DNA of 38,600 nucleotides from Brevibacterium sp. S111. GTDB lineage: Bacteria; Actinomycetota; Actinomycetes; Actinomycetales; Brevibacteriaceae. The first letter of the stretch is position 1. Each line of letters starts with the position of its first letter. Shown one piece after another: positions 23,240 through 30,646 of this stretch. Under the pieces are notes generated by a model, which saw only the letters and a program-made list of their open reading frames with translations, was not told the origin of the DNA and searched no databases. The stretch spans positions 1 to 38,600 of the forward strand of contig NZ_RHFH01000023.1 in the NCBI RefSeq assembly GCF_004745075.1, in the 5' to 3' direction. Both the position numbers and the translations under genes were made by a program.

Positions 23240-24198
23240 GCATCGACACCATCCCAACCGTCAACCCCACCGGCCCCGCCTCGGCGACCGAGGGCACTCC
23301 CGACCGGACGCTGACCAGCCTCGACGTCCTCGAATCCGAGGCGATCCACATCATCCGTGAGGTCGCCGCCGAGTTCGAGAAGCCGGTCCTGCTGTTCTCC
23401 GGCGGCAAGGACTCCGTGACCGTCCTCCACCTCGCGGCGAAGGCGTTCTGGCCGGCGAAGATCCCCTTCGGCCTCCTCCACGTCGACACCGGCCACAACT
23501 TCCCCGAGATCATCCGCTTCCGCGACGAGACCGCCGCACGCTTCGGCCTCGACCTCACCGTCGCGAAGGTCCAGGACTACATCGACGACGGTCGTCTGCG
23601 CGAACGCCCCGACGGCACCCGCAACACCCTGCAGACCCAACCGCTCATCGACGCCATCGCCGACGGCGGCTTCGACGCCGTGTTCGGCGGGGCCCGCCGG
23701 GACGAGGACAAAGCCCGTGCGAAGGAGCGCATCCTGTCACTGCGCGACGAATTCGGCGGTTGGAACCCCAGCAGCCAACGACCCGAGCTGTGGAACCTCT
23801 ACAACGGCCGGCACCTGCCCGGCGAACACGTGCGGGTCTTCCCGATCTCGAACTTCACCGAACTCGACGTGTGGAACTACATCGCACGCGAAGGCATCGC
23901 CCTGCCGCAGCTCTACTTCGCCCACGACCGCGAGGTCTTCTCCCGCGACGGCATGTGGTGGGCCACCGGCGAATTCTCCACCCCGCGTGAGGACGAAACC
24001 GTCACCCGCCGCACGGTCCGCTACCGCACCGTCGGGGACATGAGCTGCACGGGCGCCGTCGAATCGGACGCCGATGACCTCGAGTCCATCCTCGCCGAGG
24101 TGGCCGCCACCACCGTGACCGAGCGCGGAGCCACGCGCGCCGACGACCGCATCTCGGCCGCGGCCATGGAAGACCGAAAGAAGGACGGGTACTTCTGA
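23236..24198 (+). CDS. cysD: sulfate adenylyltransferase subunit 2
   Basis: The catalytic subunit of ATP sulfurylase makes APS from sulfate and ATP, driven by GTP hydrolysis on CysN. The 320-residue protein has the PP-loop SGGKDS at 55-60, VDTGHNFPEII, FDAVFGGARRDEDKARAKER, and the FPISNFTELDVWNYI segment before the DGMWW and SCTGAVES C-terminal region. The ATG at 23236 overlaps cysH by 4 bp; upstream codons only extend into cysH. Its stop shares a base with the cysN ATG (TGATG). Confidence 0.97.
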   Translation: MSIDTIPTVNPTGPASATEGTPDRTLTSLDVLESEAIHIIREVAAEFEKPVLLFSGGKDSVTVLHLAAKAFWPAKIPFGLLHVDTGHNFPEIIRFRDETAARFGLDLTVAKVQDYIDDGRLRERPDGTRNTLQTQPLIDAIADGGFDAVFGGARRDEDKARAKERILSLRDEFGGWNPSSQRPELWNLYNGRHLPGEHVRVFPISNFTELDVWNYIAREGIALPQLYFAHDREVFSRDGMWWATGEFSTPREDETVTRRTVRYRTVGDMSCTGAVESDADDLESILAEVAATTVTERGATRADDRISAAAMEDRKKDGYF

Positions 24199-25550
24199 TG
24201 ACGACTACACCGACCACGCCTGCACCGAACCCCGCGAGCGCATCGCAATCGGCGACCCAGCCGAAGACGCTGCTGCGCTTCGCGACCGCGGGGTCCGTCG
24301 ACGACGGCAAGTCGACGCTCGTCGGCAGGCTCCTCCACGATGCGAAGGCGATCCTGGCCGACCAGCTCGCCGCGGTCACCGCCACGAGCCGGGAACGCGG
24401 ATTCCTCGGCGGCGAGTTCGACTTCGCTCTCCTCACCGACGGCCTGCGGGCCGAGCGGGAACAGGGCATCACCATCGACGTCGCCTACCGCTACTTCGCC
24501 ACCGATCGGCGCTCCTTCATCCTCGCCGACTGCCCCGGCCACGTGCAGTACACCCGCAACATGGTCACGGGAGCCTCGACCGCCGACGCTGTCGTCGTCC
24601 TCATCGACGCCCGCACGGGCGCGACCGAACAGACTCGACGCCACCTCACCGTCGTCTCCCGACTGGGCATCCGCTACGTCATCATCGCAATCAACAAGAT
24701 CGACCTGCTCGACTTCGACCGGCAGACCATCGAAGCGGTCGAAGACGAGGTGAGGACCCTGGCCGCCGAGATCGGCCTCGAGGTCCCGCACCTCATCCCG
24801 ATCTCCGCTCTGGCCGGAGACAACATCGCGACCACCTCGGCCAACACCCTGTGGTATGAGGGCCCGGCACTGCTCGAACTCCTCGAAACCCTGCCGAGCA
24901 CCGAGGCGGACACCGCCGACCGCGAACCCTTCCGCCTCGACGTGCAGACGGTGCTGCGTCCCCAAGGGGGACTGGCACCGGGACTCGACGCCGAAGAATT
25001 CCGGGACTACCGGGCCGTGGCCGGTCAGATCACGGCCGGGCAGGTCCGCCTCGGCGATGAGGTCGAGATCCACCCGGCCGGGATCCGCACCACCGTGACC
25101 GGCATCGACACCGCCGACGGTCCGCTCGATTCCGCGAGCGCACCCCTGTCGGTGTCGCTGCGGTTGGCCGATGAGATCGATACGGCACGCGGCAGTGTCA
25201 TCGCCGCCGCCGGCACTCTGCCGCCGCCGCGTCGGGACCTGCGCGCCGAGGTGTTCCCCTTCACCGCCGAGGGTCTGCGCACGGGCCAGCGGGTGCTCGT
25301 GAAGACGGGAACGACGACCGTCAAGGGCATCGTCACGATCACCTCCCGCCGCAATCTTGAGACCTCGACGCTCGAAGACGCCGAGGAGCTGGCCGGCAAC
25401 GACATCGGCCTCGCGCAGGTGAGACTGTCCGCGGCGCTGCCGATCCCGGACTTCCGCGTCCACGGCCCGGCCGGTGCGTTCGTCGTCATCGACCTGCAGA
25501 CCGGGAACACGCTGGCTGCTGGCATCCACACCCCCGAGGAGAACTCATGA
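24198..25550 (+). CDS. cysN: sulfate adenylyltransferase subunit 1 (GTPase)
   Basis: The regulatory GTPase of ATP sulfurylase. G1 is GSVDDGKS at 32-39, G3 DCPGH at 111-115 and G4 NKID at 166-169, followed by the EF-Tu-like beta-barrel domains. The 450-residue length is that of CysN alone: there is no fused APS kinase (CysC), unlike many proteobacterial and mycobacterial CysNC proteins, which fits an APS-reducing pathway. The first 22 residues are a Thr/Pro/Ala-rich extension. The stop overlaps the cobA start by 4 bp. Confidence 0.97.
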   Translation: MTTTPTTPAPNPASASQSATQPKTLLRFATAGSVDDGKSTLVGRLLHDAKAILADQLAAVTATSRERGFLGGEFDFALLTDGLRAEREQGITIDVAYRYFATDRRSFILADCPGHVQYTRNMVTGASTADAVVVLIDARTGATEQTRRHLTVVSRLGIRYVIIAINKIDLLDFDRQTIEAVEDEVRTLAAEIGLEVPHLIPISALAGDNIATTSANTLWYEGPALLELLETLPSTEADTADREPFRLDVQTVLRPQGGLAPGLDAEEFRDYRAVAGQITAGQVRLGDEVEIHPAGIRTTVTGIDTADGPLDSASAPLSVSLRLADEIDTARGSVIAAAGTLPPPRRDLRAEVFPFTAEGLRTGQRVLVKTGTTTVKGIVTITSRRNLETSTLEDAEELAGNDIGLAQVRLSAALPIPDFRVHGPAGAFVVIDLQTGNTLAAGIHTPEENS

Positions 25551-26419
25551 CCCACTTCCCACCGCAGGCCCCGGGCAGCGTGCTGCTCGTCGGGGCCGGG
25601 CCCGGGGATCTCGGGCTGCTCACCGTCACCGGCCTGCGCGCCCTCGAGCGGGCCGAGGTCATCGTCGCCGACCGCCTCGGCGCGCGGACCGTCATCGATC
25701 AGCTCGAACAGGAGCGCGGTGCCGCCCTGGATGCGGAGATCATCGATGTCGGCAAACAGCCGGGCCATCACCCGGTGCCGCAGGATGAGATCAACGCGAT
25801 CCTCGTCGAGCAGGCCAAGCGCGGGCTGCGCGTCGTCCGGCTCAAGGGCGGGGACCCGTTCGTTTTCGGACGTGGGGGAGAGGAGATCGCCCATGTCCGG
25901 GCTGCCGGCATCGACGTGCACGTCGTTCCGGGTGTGACCAGCGCGAACTCCGTTGCCGCGCTCGCCGGGATCCCGCTCACCCACCGAGGCGTCGCCACCT
26001 CGTACACGGTCGCGACCGGGCACGACCAGCTCAGTGAGCTCGGCGGGGGACGCGACCACACCGTCGTCGTGCTCATGGGTGTGGGCACCCTCGTCCACTC
26101 GGCGATGGTGCTTGCCCGCGGCGAACGCGGCAGCGACTGCCCCGTGGCGATCATCGAAGACGGATTCGGCGACCGGCAGCGAGTGACGATCGGGACGCTC
26201 GGCACGATCGCCTTCCACGCCGCCCGCCGCGGTGTGAGGTCGCCGGCCATCATCGTCGTCGGCGACGTCGTGACCCTGAGTCCCTACGCCGACGGGGCGT
26301 TCACCTCGGCGCTCGACCCCGCCGCCACGCACACTGCCGCCACGAACGTTGCCGCCACGCACACTGCTGCCAATCACTCTGCTGCCACGCACACAGCCGA
26401 ACTGACGAGGAACACATGA
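25547..26419 (+). CDS. cobA: uroporphyrinogen-III C-methyltransferase (siroheme branch)
   Basis: It makes precorrin-2 from uroporphyrinogen III with two SAM, the first committed step to siroheme. Motifs: [15 protein letters not shown] (P-loop-like SAM site), [53 protein letters not shown] (split by ordinary spacing) and an ADGA region at the C-terminus. It is a stand-alone SUMT without the CysG dehydrogenase domain. No precorrin-2 dehydrogenase is in the window. The last 36 residues are an Ala/Thr/His repeat encoded by five 15-bp units (26321-26395), beyond the enzyme fold. It overlaps cysN and the ferredoxin gene by 4 bp. Confidence 0.94.
   Translation: MTHFPPQAPGSVLLVGAGPGDLGLLTVTGLRALERAEVIVADRLGARTVIDQLEQERGAALDAEIIDVGKQPGHHPVPQDEINAILVEQAKRGLRVVRLKGGDPFVFGRGGEEIAHVRAAGIDVHVVPGVTSANSVAALAGIPLTHRGVATSYTVATGHDQLSELGGGRDHTVVVLMGVGTLVHSAMVLARGERGSDCPVAIIEDGFGDRQRVTIGTLGTIAFHAARRGVRSPAIIVVGDVVTLSPYADGAFTSALDPAATHTAATNVAATHTAANHSAATHTAELTRNT
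26321..26395 (+). repeat. five 15-bp in-frame repeats at cobA 3' end
   Basis: Units of form GCCGCCACGCACACT at 26321, 26336, 26351, 26366 and 26381 encode AATHT-like pentapeptides. Units 1 and 3 are identical. They lie past the methyltransferase fold, so copy number could vary freely. Confidence 0.75.
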
Positions 26420-26742
26420 CCTACATCATCGCCCAGCCCTGCGTGGACGTGAAAGACCGGGCCTGCATCGAAGAATGCCCGGTGGACTGCATCTACGAAG
26501 GCACCCGCTCCCTCTACATCCACCCCGACGAATGCGTCGACTGCGGAGCCTGCGAACCCGTGTGCCCCGTCGAGGCGATCTTCTACGAAGACGATCTGCC
26601 CGAGGAGTGGGAGGACTATCACGCGGCGAACGTCGACTTCTTCGACGACATCGGCTCCCCGGGCGGGGCCGCCGCCCACGGCGTCATCAACAAAGACCAC
26701 CCCTTCATCGCGGGCCTGCCCCCGCAGAACACCGACGACTGA
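26416..26742 (+). CDS. fdxA: 7Fe ferredoxin of the sulfur operon
   Basis: The 108-residue paralog of the ferredoxin at 8102 has the same ligand set: C9, C17, C50 for 3Fe-4S and C21, C40, C43, C46 for 4Fe-4S. The two are nearly identical through residue 58 and differ in the acidic C-terminal region. Its place between cobA (ATGA overlap) and fprA (12 bp gap) argues that it carries electrons from FprA to the sulfite reductase, like CysX with Fpr2 in Corynebacterium, though that protein is a different, shorter ferredoxin-like form. Confidence 0.95.
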   Translation: MTYIIAQPCVDVKDRACIEECPVDCIYEGTRSLYIHPDECVDCGACEPVCPVEAIFYEDDLPEEWEDYHAANVDFFDDIGSPGGAAAHGVINKDHPFIAGLPPQNTDD

Positions 26743-26754
26743 ACGAGGATTTCC

Positions 26755-28164
26755 ATGACCACCACCCCATTCCGCGTGGCCGTCATCGGCGCGGGACCCG
26801 CCGGCATCTATGCCGCCGACCTGCTGACGAAAGCCGACCACGACCTCGACCTGAGCATCGACCTGTTCGAACGCCTGCCCTCACCCTTCGGGCTCGTCCG
26901 CTACGGCGTCGCCCCCGACCATCCGCGGATCAAAGGCATCATCAATGCGCTCATCAAGGTCCTCGACCGCGGTGACATCCGGCTGTTCGGCAATGTCGAA
27001 TACGGCGTTGACATCAGCCTCGGCGAACTCACCGACCGCTACGATGCCGTGATCTTCTCCACCGGATGCTTCACCGATGCACCGCTGGCACTGCCTGGCG
27101 TCGATCTGCCCGGCTCCTATGGTGCTGCGGACTTCGTCAACTGGTACGACTCGCACCCCGATGTCGCTCAGACGTGGCCGTTGGAGGCGGAGAAAGTCGC
27201 CGTCATCGGCAACGGCAACGTCGCCCTCGACGTCGCCCGGGTGCTCGCGAAGCAGGCCGATGATCTCCACACCACCGAGATTCCCGACCATGTCTATGAG
27301 GGGCTCAAGGCCTCGCAGGTCACCGACGTCCATGTCTTCGGCCGTCGCGGACCGGCTCAGGCGAAGTTCACGCCGCTCGAGCTGCGTGAGCTCGGTCAGG
27401 TCAAAGACGTCGACGTCATCGTCTACCCCGAAGACTTCGAATTCGATCAGGGATCGCTCGACGCGATCGAGTCGAGCAACCAGGTCAAGCAGGTCGCGAA
27501 GACGCTCACGGACTTCACGCTGCGGGAGCCGACGGGCGCGAAGCGTCGCCTCCACCTCCACTTCCTCCACGCACCGACGGCCATCCTCGGCGAGGAACGG
27601 GTGACCGGACTGCGCACGGAACGTCAGGAACTCGATGGGACCGGCGGCGTGCGCGGGACTGGGGACTTCCACGACTGGGACATCGATGCCGTCTACCGCG
27701 CGGTCGGGTACGCGGGCACCGAGCTGCCGCAGCTGCCGTTCGACCAGGTCAAAGGGGTCATTCCCAATCATGAGGGCCGTGTCGTCGACGCCGATGATCA
27801 GGGCCAGGCCGCCGAGGCCGACGTCATTCCAGGCGTGTACACGACCGGGTGGATCAAGCGCGGTCCCGTCGGACTCATCGGGCATACGAAGGGTGATGCC
27901 TTGGAGACGATCGGGCACATCCTGACCGATCAGGCTGCCGGGGCGCTCACCGAACCCGTGTACCCGGACGAGTCGTCGATCGTCGAGCTCCTCGATTCCA
28001 AGGGCGTGGACTTCACGGATTGGGAAGGTTATCACCGGCTCGAGGCTGCGGAGAAGGCCCTCGGTGAGGCTGAGGGGCGTGAACGGGTGAAGATCGCAAC
28101 GCGTGAGGCCATGCTCGCCGAGTCGCGGGCGCACCTGACCGCGGACTCGGCCGCCGGGAGCTGA
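26755..28164 (+). CDS. fprA: ferredoxin-NADP+ reductase (FprA/adrenodoxin-reductase type)
   Basis: It passes electrons from NADPH to ferredoxin. The 469-residue flavoprotein has FAD-binding GAGPAG at 12-17, PSPFGLVRYGVAPDHPRIK (about 42-60, the family hallmark), NADP-binding GNGNVALDVAR near 152, VFGRRGPAQAKFTP, and the C-terminal TGWIKRGPVGLIGHTKGDA FAD/NADP segment. It is the last gene of the sulfur operon. ACGAGGA-type ribosome binding sequence precedes the ATG. A diverged, internally deleted copy of its 3' part lies at 30378-30560. Confidence 0.96.
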   Translation: MTTTPFRVAVIGAGPAGIYAADLLTKADHDLDLSIDLFERLPSPFGLVRYGVAPDHPRIKGIINALIKVLDRGDIRLFGNVEYGVDISLGELTDRYDAVIFSTGCFTDAPLALPGVDLPGSYGAADFVNWYDSHPDVAQTWPLEAEKVAVIGNGNVALDVARVLAKQADDLHTTEIPDHVYEGLKASQVTDVHVFGRRGPAQAKFTPLELRELGQVKDVDVIVYPEDFEFDQGSLDAIESSNQVKQVAKTLTDFTLREPTGAKRRLHLHFLHAPTAILGEERVTGLRTERQELDGTGGVRGTGDFHDWDIDAVYRAVGYAGTELPQLPFDQVKGVIPNHEGRVVDADDQGQAAEADVIPGVYTTGWIKRGPVGLIGHTKGDALETIGHILTDQAAGALTEPVYPDESSIVELLDSKGVDFTDWEGYHRLEAAEKALGEAEGRERVKIATREAMLAESRAHLTADSAAGS

Positions 28165-28234
28165 GGCCCCGGCTGGTCCAGACGCGGCCACCGCCGAGGA
28201 CTGGGAGAGACGTCCGTTCTGGATCGGCGGCTCC

Positions 28235-28302
28235 GTCGTTCAACGACGAATCAGGTTATCGATGCGAGGCAGTATCGAAAACCTGACTCGTCGTTGAACG
28301 AG
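28235..28302. repeat. palindromic element, copy 2 (intact), after fprA
   Basis: Arms GTTCAACGACGAATCAGGTT (28238-28257) and the complement at 28280-28299 match with one mismatch; outward the pairing continues by two bases, and inward TCGAT / ATCGA also pair. The centre contains the family core GGTTATCGATGCG. It sits 71 bp after the fprA stop, where it could end transcription of the sulfur operon, but the same element occurs twice more in this window. Confidence 0.8.
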
Positions 28303-28676
28303 TTCTACAGCTTGCCCGATGCTTTGGTGAAAGAGCGAGCGGAGCAGATCTTCGGCGCTGTCCGAGTCACGACCAGGGCGGAGAACGCATCGAGCAGTGT
28401 TCGTGGGCCGATAAAAGCCGGGTCCCTCCTTCGGTCTCTGACTTCCAGTTCGTCGGCGGGTGCCTTCAGAAGACCGACAAGACAGCGCCAGCACAGCTGA
28501 CAACTTCACATAGTGACCCGAAAGATTCCACTATTCGACCCCGAAGCCGAAAAAGACGGCCTCGGGGTCGTCTGCGTCCGTGACCTCGGCAGATAACCCG
28601 GCTATGTAATTGACATCACGAATCGACAGGAGAAAACTGGCCGCCGAGAATCTGACCTCAACCCTGGGAGGCAAAG
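28303..28676. other. intergenic before permease, with hairpin at 28536-28570
   Basis: No gene is seen. From 28303 to about 28335 the sequence resembles the flank of the third palindromic copy (32158 onward). CGACCCCGA-A-GCCG (28536-28549) and CGGC-C-TCGGGGTCG (28557-28570) form a stem of 13 pairs with one mismatch and an A-rich 7-nt loop. A TTGACA lies at 28610 upstream of the permease; its -10 is unclear. Confidence 0.55.
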
Positions 28677-30347
28677 GTGCCCTCACACAGTTCACTGTCA
28701 TCGGGACCGCATACGAGCGTGACAGTCGTCCACGACAAAGGACTCAAACGCGATATCGGCAAGACCGGGCTGCTCTTCACCGGAGTCGGATCGATCATCG
28801 GCTCCGGTTGGCTCTTCGGCGCCTTCGACGCCGCGAGCATGGCCGGCCCGGCCGCGATCCTGTCCTGGGCGCTGGGTGCGGTCCTCATCATCTTCGTCGC
28901 CCTGAACTACTCCGAACTCGGTGTCATGTTCCCCGTCGCCGGCGGTGTCGTGCGCTACCCGCACTATGCCTTCGGCTCGTTCGCCAGCTACACCAGCGGG
29001 TGGATCACGTGGCTGTCGGCGGCGGGAACCGTCGGCATCGAGGTGCTCGCGGCCGTCCAGTACGCCTCGAGCTACATGCCGTGGCTGATGGAGACGAAGG
29101 AAGGGGTGCTCGTCCTCACTGTGCCGGGCATCTTCGTGAGCATCGCGATGGTCGCCGTCTTCTGCATCATCAACATGTTCGGGGTGAAATTCTTCGCTCA
29201 GTTCAACAACGTGCTCGTGTGGTGGAAGCTGCTCGTCATCGTCCTTGTGTTCATCGGCCTCGCGCTACTGGCCTTCAACCCCGGTCACTTCCACATGCCC
29301 GAGTTCGGCGGTTTCGCCCCCAACGGCATCGCCCCGATCTTCGCGGCTCTGCCCGCGGCGGGCATCGTCTTCTCCTACCTCGGGTTCCGCCAGGGTGTGG
29401 AGTTCGCCGGCGAGACGAAGAACCCGCAGAAGAATGTGCCCTTCGCTGTCATCGGTTCGATCGTGCTCACCGGCATCATCTACATCCTCCTGCAGATCGC
29501 GTTCATCGGAGCCATCCCCACCGATCTGCTCAAGGACGGCTGGGGCGGACTGTCGTTCTCGAATTCGGCAGGACCGTGGGCAGAGATCGCGATCATGCTC
29601 GGGGCGATGTGGCTGGCGATCATCCTCTATATCGACGCCGTCGTCTCCCCGGCCGACACCGGCCTGATCTTCACCGCGCTCACCCCGCGGCTGTCGTACT
29701 CGCAGGCACGAGTGGGCAATGCCCCGAGTGCAATGACGAAGCTGAACAAGAAGGGCATCCCGTGGTTCGGTCTGGTGGTGACGTTCATCGTCGCCTGCTT
29801 CCTGTTCTTCCCGTTCCCGTCGTGGGCGAAGATGGTCGGCTTCATCACCTCCGGCACCGTCATCTCCTTCGGGTCCGGACCGGTCACGGTGGCGGCTCTG
29901 CGCCGGCAGCTGCCCAACCAGGAGCGCCCGTTCCGTCTGCCAGGCGGAGACCTGCTGCCGTTTCTCGGGTTCCTCGCCGCGAATCTCATCGTGTTCTGGA
30001 CAGGCTGGGATACGAACTGGAAGCTGTTCCTGGCGATGGTGCTCGGTTACGTGGTCCTCGGTCTGCACTATGCGTTCAGCGACCGCAGCAAGATCCCGCC
30101 GCTGCAGTTCAAGTCCGGTTGGTGGATGGTCCTGTGGCTCGGCGGTCTGGCAGTGCTCAGCCTGCTCAGCAACTATGGCGAGGGTGCCATGGGCGTGCTC
30201 ACGTTCGGATGGGGCGAGCTGGTCTGCACTGTCTTCACCGCCATCGTCTTCTACGTCGGCATCAAGACCCGCCTGAAGTCGGAAGAAGTCGTCGCCAACG
30301 TCGAGAACACCAAGGAGGCCAGCGCCGAACATATCGACGGGGAGTGA
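28677..30347 (+). CDS. APC-family amino acid permease (AspP/YveA-like)
   Basis: The 556-residue protein has about 12-14 hydrophobic segments and the APC-superfamily TM1 break GVGSIIGSGWLFGA, TM2-3 ALNYSELGVMFPVAGGVVRYPHYAFGS (split normally), and SYLGFRQGVEFAGETKNPQKNVP at TM6. The pattern resembles Bacillus YveA-type aspartate symporters more than the classical AAT permeases; the substrate is therefore likely an amino acid, possibly acidic. The GTG at 28677 has GGGAGG 5 nt upstream and begins a polar 25-residue N-terminus. The gene lies between fprA and a relic of fprA, inside a direct-repeat bracket. Confidence 0.9.
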   Translation: MPSHSSLSSGPHTSVTVVHDKGLKRDIGKTGLLFTGVGSIIGSGWLFGAFDAASMAGPAAILSWALGAVLIIFVALNYSELGVMFPVAGGVVRYPHYAFGSFASYTSGWITWLSAAGTVGIEVLAAVQYASSYMPWLMETKEGVLVLTVPGIFVSIAMVAVFCIINMFGVKFFAQFNNVLVWWKLLVIVLVFIGLALLAFNPGHFHMPEFGGFAPNGIAPIFAALPAAGIVFSYLGFRQGVEFAGETKNPQKNVPFAVIGSIVLTGIIYILLQIAFIGAIPTDLLKDGWGGLSFSNSAGPWAEIAIMLGAMWLAIILYIDAVVSPADTGLIFTALTPRLSYSQARVGNAPSAMTKLNKKGIPWFGLVVTFIVACFLFFPFPSWAKMVGFITSGTVISFGSGPVTVAALRRQLPNQERPFRLPGGDLLPFLGFLAANLIVFWTGWDTNWKLFLAMVLGYVVLGLHYAFSDRSKIPPLQFKSGWWMVLWLGGLAVLSLLSNYGEGAMGVLTFGWGELVCTVFTAIVFYVGIKTRLKSEEVVANVENTKEASAEHIDGE

Positions 30348-30377
30348 TCCAATTCCTCGCCCTCGCCGAGGCGGCCC

Positions 30378-30560
30378 GACGTTGACGTCTATCACGGGGA
30401 GTTCGCATTCGACGAGGCCAAGAAGGTCATCAAGGATCACGAAAGTCCCGTCGGACTCATCGAGCGCACGAAGGGCAATGCGTTGGCGACCATCGGGCGC
30501 ATCCTCACCGCTCAGACCGCCGGGGCGCCCACCTGACCGCGGTCTCGGCTGCAGGGAGCC
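30378..30560 (+). pseudogene. decayed 3' fragment of an fprA copy
   Basis: In frame from 30378, DVDV-Y-GEFAFDEA resembles fprA DVDVIVYPEDFEFD, and after a deletion SPVGLIERTKGNALATIGRILT matches GPVGLIGHTKGDALETIGHILT. A stop follows at 30534-30536; across it the frame changes and HLTAVSAAGS matches the real C-terminus HLTADSAAGS. The second deletion seems to have joined two GGGCGC stretches. Homology with the real fprA continues downstream through the palindromic element. It is not a functional gene. Confidence 0.8.
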
Positions 30561-30614
30561 GAGACCGCGGCCGCTGGGGACTGGGAGGGGCGTCGGTTCT
30601 GGTTCGGCGGCCCC

Positions 30615-30646
30615 GTCGATCAACGACGAATCAGGTTATCGATGCG
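30615..30646. repeat. palindromic element copy 3, left half, with target duplication
   Basis: GTCGATCAACGACGAATCAG followed by the core GGTTATCGATGCG (30634-30646). The core is the left copy of the 13-bp target duplication made by the insertion sequence at 30647. It matches the left half of the element at 28235. Confidence 0.85.

Noticed and set aside
24021..25529. 502-codon minus-strand ORF opposite cysN
   Set aside because: Antisense to a clearly conserved GTPase in a tight operon; Asp/Gly/Val-rich translation typical of the complementary frame in high-GC DNA.
26881..28191. 436-codon minus-strand ORF opposite fprA
   Set aside because: Shadow of fprA; no domain, no ribosome binding site.
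18243..30371. CCTCGCCGAGG palindrome after genes (18243-18253, 30361-30371 and similar)
   Set aside because: It also appears inside coding regions as ordinary Leu-Ala-Glu-Ala codons, so its intergenic occurrence is weak evidence of a motif.
28610..30385. 591-codon plus-strand ORF overlapping the permease
   Set aside because: Arg/His-rich translation with no motif, in a different frame from the well-supported permease with its ribosome binding site.
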